A stretch of 64,000 nucleotides of DNA from CBDDLD01 sp965250025 (lineage in GTDB: Bacteria > Bacteroidota > Bacteroidia > Flavobacteriales > Flavobacteriaceae): contig OZ252283.1 in assembly GCA_965250025.1 (NCBI GenBank), forward strand, positions 434,001-498,000, in the 5' to 3' direction. A program made the position numbers and the translations under genes. The notes beneath the pieces are model-generated. The model made no database searches. It was not told the origin of the DNA and saw only the letters and a program-made list of their open reading frames with translations. Below are positions 56,389 to 64,000 of the stretch, in pieces. Positions within the stretch are counted from its first letter, which is position 1. Each line of letters opens with the position of its first letter.

Positions 56389-57672
56389 TTATATAACTTC
56401 CAAAACCCGTTCTAAAGCCATACCTCTGGAACCTTTTATCAATAACTGACTGTCGTTTAAGACAAGTGTTTGAATATAAGTTTTTAAATCCTCAAAAGTT
56501 TCGAAAGCTTTTATATGTGATGCAGATACTTTGGTATTGAAGAAATTCGAGCCGCAAACTATAGCATCGCCTTTGTAATGCATTTCTAGGTAGTCAACAA
56601 TAGCTTGATGTTCTTTAGCGGCATCTTTGCCCAATTCAAACATATCGCCCAGAATGACCATTTTTTTTGTAGCATTGAGCTGATTAAAGTTTTGTAGCGC
56701 AGCCATCATACTGGTAGGATTAGCATTATAAGCATCGAGGATAATGCGTATAGTTCCTTTGGTGATGATTTGTGACCGATTATTATCGGGGTTGTAACTT
56801 TCTATAGCATTTTTTATATGATCAGGACTTACATTAAAATAGGCACCTATAGCAATAGCTACAGCAATATTCCCAAAATTGTAATGACCTATTAGCTGTG
56901 TGTCCATGTTCAATGTTTTATAATTAACACTTACAAACGGATCAGCATTAATCAACTGGATCGAATAGGTATTGTTTGTGGCAGAACCAAAGGTTACAAC
57001 CTTATCGTAATTACCAATTTGACGTACTTGTAATACATCGTCAGCATTGATGAATACTGTTTTTTGATGGTCCTTTAAATAACTGTAGAGTTCGGATTTT
57101 CCTTTTATAACACCTTCTACACCACCAAAACCTTCAAGGTGAGCTTTCCCAAAATTAGTAATAAGACCGTAGTCGGGCTCTGCTATACGCGATAAAAATT
57201 CAATTTCTTTCTGATGATTGGCACCCATTTCTATAATGCCGAAATCGTCTTCAGGTTTTAACCTTAAAAGCGATAAAGGCACACCTATATGATTGTTTAA
57301 GTTTCCAATTGTGGCTTTAACAGTATAAGTAGATTTAAGAACTGTATATATGAGTTCTTTCGTTGTGGTTTTACCATTGCTGCCTGTCAGCGCTATGATA
57401 GGAATGTTTACATGATGCCTATGATAATTCGCCAGTTCTTGCAATGTTTTTAAAACATCATTTACTAAAATAAAGGCTTTGGATTTTACTACAGTAGCAT
57501 CATCAACCACACAGTATCTGGCACCTTTTTCAAGAGCATCTTTGGCGAATTGATTGCCATCAAAATTACCACCTTTAAGGGCAAAGTACATGCAGTTTTT
57601 CGATAACTTTCGGGTATCTGTGCAAGCTTCACTACAATCAAGGAATTTAAGGTATATATCAGAAATATTCAT
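56389..57672 (-). CDS. murF: UDP-MurNAc-tripeptide:D-Ala-D-Ala ligase
   Basis: The 427-residue protein has the Mur ligase N-terminal domain (ACTDTRKLSKNCMYFALKGGNFDGNQFAKDALEKGARYCVVDD), the ATP site IIALTGSNGKTTTKELI (about 93-109), EMGANHQKEIEFLSRIAEPDYGLITNFGKAHLEGFG, and the C-terminal domain with VILGDMFELG. The IEMGANHQKEI and ILDAYNANPTSM motifs identify MurF among Mur ligases. It completes the UDP-MurNAc-pentapeptide in the cytoplasm. It lies downstream of gldJ with a terminator between them. Confidence 0.95.
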   Translation of the reverse strand: MNISDIYLKFLDCSEACTDTRKLSKNCMYFALKGGNFDGNQFAKDALEKGARYCVVDDATVVKSKAFILVNDVLKTLQELANYHRHHVNIPIIALTGSNGKTTTKELIYTVLKSTYTVKATIGNLNNHIGVPLSLLRLKPEDDFGIIEMGANHQKEIEFLSRIAEPDYGLITNFGKAHLEGFGGVEGVIKGKSELYSYLKDHQKTVFINADDVLQVRQIGNYDKVVTFGSATNNTYSIQLINADPFVSVNYKTLNMDTQLIGHYNFGNIAVAIAIGAYFNVSPDHIKNAIESYNPDNNRSQIITKGTIRIILDAYNANPTSMMAALQNFNQLNATKKMVILGDMFELGKDAAKEHQAIVDYLEMHYKGDAIVCGSNFFNTKVSASHIKAFETFEDLKTYIQTLVLNDSQLLIKGSRGMALERVLEVI

Positions 57673-57683
57673 AATTCAAAAAT

Positions 57684-57718
57684 AAAAAAGTCCTGACAAA
57701 ATTTGTCAGGACTTTTCA
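57684..57718 (-). terminator. Terminator after gldJ
   Basis: AAAAGTCCTGACAAA pairs with TTTGTCAGGACTTTT with hardly any loop. On the minus strand a T-tract follows. murF therefore must be transcribed from its own promoter or by read-through. Confidence 0.88.
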
Positions 57719-57739
57719 CATAATTATTATGCTTATAAT

Positions 57740-59416
57740 TTAGTTTCTTTTTTTCTTCTTGTTTGAAGATTTTGAACCAACACGAGATACAGCACATCTA
57801 AATCCAATATAATCTGTAGCCATATCTTGTGGGAAATGACGTCTTTGCGCAGGATCAATCCAATACGCACGGTCTCTCCAAGAACCACCTTTATATACTC
57901 TAGTTTCGTCATTGATCAAGGAGGTTCTGTTGTTAGACTCATCATAGACACGTATCATTTTACCATCTAACGAATCGACTCCTACAAAGTGATCAGGAGA
58001 GTTATACATTTTTCGGGTTTCATCAGCATTATCAATGTCACCTTCATCAAAATTCTCTCTATAATAACGCGATGAGTTTTTATCACCATCTCTATAGTTT
58101 CTGTTATCACTAGTATCGAAGTTTGTTCTTAAGTAGGTTTCTTCTTCATCAACAGGAACTTTTTCTATTTCTCCAGGCAATACTTTGGCAACAACTTTAC
58201 CATTGCTTAAGGTATCGTATACAGCTTCCTGAACTATTTTTACAGTACCATCTTCATTAATGGCATTTTTGTAGTATTGATTACCTCTGTAGTAGTTGAA
58301 ATCATTAAACTCATCGTCAACGATCGGTCTGTAAACATCAGCTACCCACTCTGCAACATTACCTGCCATGTCATATATACCATAATCGTTTGGTTGGTAC
58401 GATTTAACTTCGGCAGTAATATCTGCACCATCATCTGACCATCCTGCAATTCCACCGTAATCACCTTTACCTTGCTTAAAGTTAGCCAATTGATCGCCAC
58501 GGTTTACACGTTTACCAGATCTTGTATATTGACCATCCCAAGGGTATTTTTTACGCCCTCTGTAAACATTATAACTTCTTAACTCACTTAAACCTAAAGC
58601 TGCATATTCCCATTCGGCTTCAGTTGGAAGTCGATATTTTACGGGGATTACTCCGTCTTCTCTCTTAGCATATAAGTTGATAGGGTTACCTTCAGCATCA
58701 GTTTGCGGTTTACGTCTTCCGCCTTCTAGGACTTCCGAATTACCTCCATAAGTTTGAGAAGGAGCATTAATATAGGTGTCTGTACTGAATGTACTTCCTG
58801 CACTTACATCAGTGATATGAGCATCACGTTTGGCATATCCGGCTTCTTGAATAGCTATTTCAGCAACTCTGTCCGTTCTCCAGTCAGCATATTCTACAGC
58901 CTGAATCCAACTTACACCTACAACAGGGTAGTTGGCGTATCCTGGATGACGTAAATAGTTTTCTGTCATCATCTCACTATAACCTAATCGGTTTCGCCAT
59001 ACTAAAGTATCTGGCAGAGCACCTTTATAAATATTAGCATAATTAGGATCGTCTGGAGGGTAAACACCTTTTAACCAATGTAAATACATTAAATAATTAA
59101 CGTTGGTGACCTCTGTTTCATCCATATAAAAGGATTGTATGTGCTGCTGATTTGGGGAATTATTCCAATCGTGCATGGGGTCATCCTGTACTTTTCCCAT
59201 GGTAAAAGTTCCACCTTCTACAAAAACAGTACCGGGAGGTGTTTCTTGTTCTTTATACTTGGTATTGTATTGAAAACCACCGTTTTTATCGTTGATTTTC
59301 CAACCCGTGGCACTATCCACATTACCAGAACCTGATGATCTTTTACAGCTAACCATTGCTGCAGAAAATGCAAGAATCATTAAGATTTTTAGGTTTGAGA
59401 CATTTTTCATATCCAT
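57740..59416 (-). CDS. gldJ: Gliding-motility lipoprotein GldJ
   Basis: The 558-residue protein (a second in-frame ATG lies at 59410) has a lipoprotein signal with lipobox AMVSC (Cys24). The SUMF1-like fold runs from about 62 (PPGTVFVEGGTFTMGK) through MDETEVTNVNYLMYLHWLKG, VVGVSWIQAVEYADWRTDRV, KYRLPTEAEWEYAALG, YDMAGNVAEWVADVY to KGGSWRDRAYWIDPAQRRHFPQDMATDYIGFRCAVSRVG near the end. GldJ is needed for gliding and for stability of GldK in T9SS, and acts in the periplasm or at the outer membrane. It is divergent from porU. Confidence 0.96.
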   Translation of the reverse strand: MDMKNVSNLKILMILAFSAAMVSCKRSSGSGNVDSATGWKINDKNGGFQYNTKYKEQETPPGTVFVEGGTFTMGKVQDDPMHDWNNSPNQQHIQSFYMDETEVTNVNYLMYLHWLKGVYPPDDPNYANIYKGALPDTLVWRNRLGYSEMMTENYLRHPGYANYPVVGVSWIQAVEYADWRTDRVAEIAIQEAGYAKRDAHITDVSAGSTFSTDTYINAPSQTYGGNSEVLEGGRRKPQTDAEGNPINLYAKREDGVIPVKYRLPTEAEWEYAALGLSELRSYNVYRGRKKYPWDGQYTRSGKRVNRGDQLANFKQGKGDYGGIAGWSDDGADITAEVKSYQPNDYGIYDMAGNVAEWVADVYRPIVDDEFNDFNYYRGNQYYKNAINEDGTVKIVQEAVYDTLSNGKVVAKVLPGEIEKVPVDEEETYLRTNFDTSDNRNYRDGDKNSSRYYRENFDEGDIDNADETRKMYNSPDHFVGVDSLDGKMIRVYDESNNRTSLINDETRVYKGGSWRDRAYWIDPAQRRHFPQDMATDYIGFRCAVSRVGSKSSNKKKKRN

Positions 59417-59608
59417 ACGTTTAAGTAAGCTCGTTAAATTTTAGACACGCAATATATAATAATTAAAGATAAATAAGCAACTTTTTTGCATCAAATCACA
59501 AAAAAAGCATGTATTTCATCCTGTTTTTTGTGCTTTATATCGGATTTTTGATCTTTTCTTCGATATAATTCACTCATAATAAACGAGTACAGAAATAAAT
59601 TATTGTTG

Positions 59609-59616
59609 TATTTTTG
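59609..59616 (+). promoter_or_regulatory. Candidate -7 box of porU
   Basis: TATTTTTG is a perfect TAnnTTTG match 53 bp before the porU ATG. No clear -33 TTG is present. Confidence 0.5.
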
Positions 59617-59668
59617 AAATAAAAATTGAAATCTTATAATAAGCCAAATCAATAGGCGTTATTTTACT

Positions 59669-62600
59669 ATGAAAAATTGCTTTACTCTTATCTTTTTTTG
59701 TTGGAGCGTGATCTGTTTTTCGCAACAGAAACAGTTCTCAATTGAATGGGACGGTTCCGTTGTGCTTGAAACTGCTTATGGCAAAATAGAAGTGCCTAAA
59801 TTTCAAACCAATCACTTCTCTTATGATACGAAAAATGGACTTAGGTTTTTTGCGCAATGGGATAACAATACTATTGTTAATGAAGACTCCGCAGTAATTA
59901 ATAACATCGTTTACGAAGATTTGTCAGCTTCTCAAATAAAAGATATTAAAGCTGCTACACTACCTGCCACACCACAATATCGATTGAATAATACAAATGC
60001 CAGAGGAAAAAGGGGGCTTTATCTTGAGCTAACACCACTTATTAACAGTAACGGAACAATAAAGAGAATCAGGTCTTTTACTTTAAATTATAGTTCTAAT
60101 TTGGGTAGAAATGCAAATGCCTTTAATTCACAAATGGTTGTTGAGAATTCAGCATTAGCCTCAGGAGATTGGTACAGATTTTATGTGGAAGATACGGGTA
60201 TATTTCAATTGACTAAAGGCTTTTTGAACCAATTAGGGATTAATACCAATGCTGTAGATCCAAGATCAATAAAAATCTATGGTAATGGAGGGCAGATGGT
60301 GCCATTATCAAATGCTGTAAATTACCCTATTGATCCCGAAGAGAATGCGATAAAAGTCGTTGGCGAAGAAGATGGTAGCTTCGACGATAATGATTATGTA
60401 TTGTTTTATGCTGAAGGACCTAACGGTTACCATCAAAGGGATTATAATCAGTTATTCAATTCTAATGTCAATTTATTTGCTGATAAAATCTATTATTATA
60501 TTAATATAAGTCCGGGTAATGGTAAACGTATCCAAACATTAAACCAGCCAATCGGGACACCGGATATTCAGATCAACACATTTCAGGACTATCAATTTTA
60601 TGAAGTGGACGAACATAATATGGTTAAGATAGGACGTCGATGGTTTGGCGATGATTTTGATATTGAGAATGAAAGAAACTATACCTTTTCATTTCCCAAT
60701 TTAGTAACTACTGAACCAGCAATAGTTGAAGTTTCTATTGGATCCGTAGCTGAAGCGCCCTCAACCTTGGCAATAACTATAAACGGAAATCCGATATCTA
60801 CATTAAATTTACCTCAAGTAGATTTGAGTAGTTCCGTTTTAGGGTCTATAGCCAACTTTAATAATAATGTTAATTTAAATGGTGATGAGGTTTCTTTTGA
60901 TTTGGTCTATGATAATTCAGGGAATCCCGTCTCAAAAGCCTATTTGGACTATATCAATATTGAAGCTACAAGAAATCTTATATTTAGTGGTACTCAGATG
61001 CCTTTTAAAAATACAACTGTAGCAACAATAGCAGGTATAGCCGAGTATACAATATCTGATGCATCTAATGTTGTTGAAGTTTGGGATGTTACAGACAAAT
61101 TTAACGTTGGGTCGTATTCCAATAGCGATCAGGAAGCTACATTTTCATTCAAGACGTCTGCTGGACAACTGAAGAATTACATCGCATATACGAATGCTAA
61201 TTTTTTACAACCGGGAATTGATAATACTGCAAGAGTCGTTAATCAAAACCTAAAAGGGACTATCTTTCAAAACAGTCAGGGTAGTTTTGAAGATGTAGAT
61301 TATATCATCTTGGCAAAGAATGGTTTTGTGTCTCAAGCTGAACGTTTAGCACAAATCAATAGGGACCAATACGGTTTAAAAGTTAAAGTGGTACGTTTAG
61401 ATCAAATTTATAATGAATTCAGTACAGGGAATCAGGATGTGGCAGCAATCAGAAACTTTGTACGTTATGTTTATGATAATGCAAGCACACCAGATAGGCG
61501 AATAAAGTATTTGTGTCTTTTTGGAGACGCTTCGTACGATTATAAAGATAGGCTAAGTAACAATACAAATATTGTGCCGCCATGGTATTCTGAAAATAGT
61601 GTGAGTTTGACAAACTCTTTCGTTTCTGATGATTTCTATGGCATGATGGATGCTAATGAAGGAATGATGGGAAATGGAGATCGATTAGACATAGCTGTCG
61701 GCCGTATTTTAGCTGAAGATGTACAACGTGCCAAGGAGATGGTAGATAAAATTAATGCCTATTATCAAGAAGAGGCCTATGGAAGCTGGCGAAATAATAT
61801 TTTATTGGTATCTGATGATGTTGATATAGCTTGGGAACGAATATTACAAGAAACTACAGATGGTATTGGTGTTACTTTAGAGCAAGAAAAACCATTCCTG
61901 AATGTTATTAAAATCCATTCGGATGCCTTTCAACAAGAATCATCATCTGCAGGGGACCGTTATCCAGCTGTAAATAAAGCATTGGTAGATGCTATAGAGG
62001 TAGGCGCATTAGTTGTAAATTATTTTGGCCATGGAGGAGAAGATGGCTTAGCCAAAGAGAGAATTTTTGATAAAGATGATGCTCAGGAAGTTAATAACAT
62101 TTGTAAGTTCAATTGTTTTGTCACAGTAACATGCGAGTATACAAAATTTGATGACCCCGGAAGAGAAACAGCCGGAGAGTTTACTTTTTGGAATAAGAAT
62201 GGTGGAGCAATTGGCTTAATTACTACGACACGACAAATTTTTGTAACAGTGGGTGTTTCGTATAATGAAATTTTAGAAGATTATATGTTTGCCATAGGCT
62301 CAAATGATTACCCGACTATGGCAGAAGCACTGAGACTAACAAAAATTGATAATAGTATAGCTGGGATTTCACAAAAGCGATTAGTATTCTTTATTGGAGA
62401 TCCGGCAATGAAATTAGCATTTCCTGATCCAGATATAAGGCTAACAGCTATTAATGATGTGCCATTAGGCCAACAAACAGATGTTCTTGAAGCCTTGAGT
62501 TACACAAAATTGTCAGGTGAGGTCACAGATGAAGCAGGTAATTTATTGTCAAATTACAATGGGATAGTAACGGTTACGGTATTCGATAAACCAATAGACA

Positions 62601-63538
62601 GACAAACATTGGCTAATGATGGTATTTCCGATGGCGGTCAACTTATACGACTGGATTATCAGACCTTAGGAGAGATCATTTTTAGGGGTCAGGCAACGGT
62701 AGAGAGCGGTAAGTTTGATGTGGATTTTGTAGTGCCTAGAGACATAGGGATTCCGGTAGGTAATGGAAGAGTAAACTTTTACAGTCAAACATCAAGCCCT
62801 CTGTCAGATCAGGCAGGTGCTAGTTTTGATATACAAGTTGGAGGCATTAATGAAAATGCAGCAGAGGATAATCAGGGGCCGTTGATAGAATTGTTTATGA
62901 ATGATGAAAACTTTGTGTCTGGCGGTATCACCAATGAATCACCAACACTACTGGCAAAACTACAAGATGATAATGGAATTAATACAGCAAGTGGAATTGG
63001 ACACGATATTACAGCCATCCTTGATGGTGATGAAACCAATCCATTTGTACTCAATGATTACTATCAGGCTGATGTAGATAATTATCAAAGGGGGTCATTA
63101 GCATATCCTTTTAGGGATTTGAAACCTGGTTTACATACTTTAACCCTCAAAGCTTGGGATGTATACAACAACTCTTCCACAGCAGAAATACAATTTACAG
63201 TATTTGATGAAGATGAAGAGTTGGTGATTACTAATGTGTTAAATTATCCTAACCCTTTTGTTAATTACACCGAGTTTTGGTTCAATCATAACAGTTCGGA
63301 AGCACTCGATGTTTCGGTGCAAATTTTCACTATTTCCGGTAAGCTGGTTAGAACATTAAATGGGCAAACTACGGGCGGGAGTAAAACAACAAGCTCACTT
63401 TCCAAGGATATTGTATGGGACGGAAGAGATGATTTTGGAGATAAAATAGGAAAAGGCGTATATGTTTATAAACTAAAAGTGAGATCTAACCGTTTAAATA
63501 AGCAAGTTGAAAAGATTCAAAAACTTGTCATACTCTAA
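59669..63538 (+). CDS. porU: T9SS C-terminal signal peptidase PorU (gingipain-type)
   Basis: The 1289-residue protein has a signal peptide (to VICFSQ), a long N-terminal beta region, and a C25 cysteine-peptidase domain with His788 in VVNYFGHGGEDGLAKERIF and Cys822 in CFVTVTCEYTKFDDPGRETAGEFTFW. The residue spacing between them (34) is close to that of PorU from Porphyromonas. The C-terminus carries Ig-like and FlgD-like regions and ends in a T9SS-like tail (NYPNPFVNYTEFWF, GKGVYVYKLKVRS). PorU removes the sorting domain of T9SS cargo and attaches it to the cell surface. It sits next to porV in the usual flavobacterial order. Confidence 0.95.
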   Translation: MKNCFTLIFFCWSVICFSQQKQFSIEWDGSVVLETAYGKIEVPKFQTNHFSYDTKNGLRFFAQWDNNTIVNEDSAVINNIVYEDLSASQIKDIKAATLPATPQYRLNNTNARGKRGLYLELTPLINSNGTIKRIRSFTLNYSSNLGRNANAFNSQMVVENSALASGDWYRFYVEDTGIFQLTKGFLNQLGINTNAVDPRSIKIYGNGGQMVPLSNAVNYPIDPEENAIKVVGEEDGSFDDNDYVLFYAEGPNGYHQRDYNQLFNSNVNLFADKIYYYINISPGNGKRIQTLNQPIGTPDIQINTFQDYQFYEVDEHNMVKIGRRWFGDDFDIENERNYTFSFPNLVTTEPAIVEVSIGSVAEAPSTLAITINGNPISTLNLPQVDLSSSVLGSIANFNNNVNLNGDEVSFDLVYDNSGNPVSKAYLDYINIEATRNLIFSGTQMPFKNTTVATIAGIAEYTISDASNVVEVWDVTDKFNVGSYSNSDQEATFSFKTSAGQLKNYIAYTNANFLQPGIDNTARVVNQNLKGTIFQNSQGSFEDVDYIILAKNGFVSQAERLAQINRDQYGLKVKVVRLDQIYNEFSTGNQDVAAIRNFVRYVYDNASTPDRRIKYLCLFGDASYDYKDRLSNNTNIVPPWYSENSVSLTNSFVSDDFYGMMDANEGMMGNGDRLDIAVGRILAEDVQRAKEMVDKINAYYQEEAYGSWRNNILLVSDDVDIAWERILQETTDGIGVTLEQEKPFLNVIKIHSDAFQQESSSAGDRYPAVNKALVDAIEVGALVVNYFGHGGEDGLAKERIFDKDDAQEVNNICKFNCFVTVTCEYTKFDDPGRETAGEFTFWNKNGGAIGLITTTRQIFVTVGVSYNEILEDYMFAIGSNDYPTMAEALRLTKIDNSIAGISQKRLVFFIGDPAMKLAFPDPDIRLTAINDVPLGQQTDVLEALSYTKLSGEVTDEAGNLLSNYNGIVTVTVFDKPIDRQTLANDGISDGGQLIRLDYQTLGEIIFRGQATVESGKFDVDFVVPRDIGIPVGNGRVNFYSQTSSPLSDQAGASFDIQVGGINENAAEDNQGPLIELFMNDENFVSGGITNESPTLLAKLQDDNGINTASGIGHDITAILDGDETNPFVLNDYYQADVDNYQRGSLAYPFRDLKPGLHTLTLKAWDVYNNSSTAEIQFTVFDEDEELVITNVLNYPNPFVNYTEFWFNHNSSEALDVSVQIFTISGKLVRTLNGQTTGGSKTTSSLSKDIVWDGRDDFGDKIGKGVYVYKLKVRSNRLNKQVEKIQKLVIL

Positions 63539-63554
63539 TAAAAAATTATATTTG
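63525..63554 (+). promoter_or_regulatory. Promoter of porV
   Basis: TTG at 63525-63527, a 19-nt spacer and TATATTTG at 63547-63554 match the Bacteroidota consensus. The TTG is inside the 3' end of porU, so porV can be transcribed independently. Confidence 0.8.
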
Positions 63555-63603
63555 CTAATGAATTAATACTCACTCGAGTATTTATATGAACACTGAATTA
63601 CTT

Positions 63604-64000
63604 ATGAAGAATTACATCTTAACCTTTATTGTACTTATCACACTTAACATAACCTATGCTCAGGATAATACAGTAGTTATTCCAAGAGCCGATGATAGTA
63701 GAGTGATTACTACTGGGGTGCCTTTTATGTTGATAGCGCCAGATGCAAGAGCAGCCGGTATGGGAGATATTGGAGTAGCAACCTCAGTAGACGGGTTTTC
63801 TCAACAATGGAATCCATCAAAATATGTGTTTTCTGAATCAAAATCAGGAGTAGGACTAAGTTATACACCCTATTTGAGTCGACTTGTTAACGATATATCA
63901 ATAGGATATTTAACCTATTATAATAGACTAACAGAGTATAGTGCCATATCTGCAAGTTTTAAATACTTTAGTTTAGGAGAAATTACATTAACGCAAGATG
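63604..64000 (+). CDS. porV: T9SS outer membrane protein PorV, N-terminal part
   Basis: From the ATG at 63604 (MKNYILTFIVLITLNITYAQ) about 132 residues are present before the window ends; an in-frame ATG at 63586 would add six residues and weaken the signal peptide. The mature part shows VPFMLIAPDARAAGMGDIGVATSVDGFSQQWNPSKYVF, the signature of PorV/LptO. PorV is a FadL-like barrel that shuttles cargo from the SprA translocon to PorU. It is immediately downstream of porU and has its own promoter. Confidence 0.94.
   Translation, partial: MKNYILTFIVLITLNITYAQDNTVVIPRADDSRVITTGVPFMLIAPDARAAGMGDIGVATSVDGFSQQWNPSKYVFSESKSGVGLSYTPYLSRLVNDISIGYLTYYNRLTEYSAISASFKYFSLGEITLTQD

Overview
The window is chromosomal DNA from a marine-type member of the family Flavobacteriaceae (phylum Bacteroidota). 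The evidence is the AT-rich composition with almost no Shine-Dalgarno motifs, several promoters of the TTG-N19/20-TAnnTTTG class, a SusC/SusD pair, type IX secretion (T9SS) genes and substrates, the gliding gene gldJ, and a 16S-tRNA-Ile-tRNA-Ala-23S-5S operon with Bacteroidota-type rRNA. Genus and species cannot be read from the sequence alone.

Layout. 1-127: the 5' end of rnhB (minus). 334-6795: a SusC/SusD outer-membrane uptake operon with two extra surface lipoproteins. 6915-12030: a beta-barrel porin, a T9SS-exported beta-propeller protein and a membrane-linked AraC regulator. 12249-17723: a complete rRNA operon with tandem promoters. 17766-24974: a thioredoxin-like protein, a minus-strand cluster of three secreted proteins (one with 27-residue tandem repeats, one SUMF1-like), and a LytTR response regulator with a TPR sensor kinase. 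25097-35606: housekeeping genes (acyl-CoA dehydrogenase, anmK, two exported unknowns, an amino-acid dehydrogenase, nhaD, exbB-exbD-tonB, folC). 35667-36137: tRNA-Val(TAC) followed by hairpins and tRNA-like remnants. 36169-39103: small membrane and stress-type proteins and a regulator with two AraC DNA-binding domains. 39109-51328: a large iron/heme region built as a divergon. A TonB receptor and two HmuY-like proteins lie on one side; a DUF6607 protein, a periplasmic ankyrin protein, a DUF2271 protein, a PepSY-flavodoxin reductase and a DUF6686 protein lie on the other. 51622-55807: beta-carbonic anhydrase, a UspA-like protein, a SulP transporter, and a TetR regulator with a small acidic membrane protein. 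55948-56267: tRNA-Val(GAC) with a hairpin element resembling the one after the first tRNA-Val. 56389-64000: murF, gldJ, porU and the start of porV, the cell-surface secretion and motility locus.

How it fits together. ExbB/ExbD/TonB can energise the SusC and heme receptors. PorU and PorV process and attach proteins such as those at 9095, 18324, 39109 and 40925, which carry T9SS C-terminal sorting domains. The SulP transporter beside a carbonic anhydrase suggests bicarbonate handling, which is inference.

The least-explained signals are (i) a composite, covarying multi-hairpin element directly 3' of both tRNA-Val genes, one copy bounded by a duplicated tRNA 3' end and the other carrying a 54-bp direct repeat, (ii) the three-gene secreted cluster with 81-bp tandem repeats beside a LytTR two-component pair, and (iii) the heme divergon with two HmuY paralogs exported by different routes and a secreted ankyrin protein.
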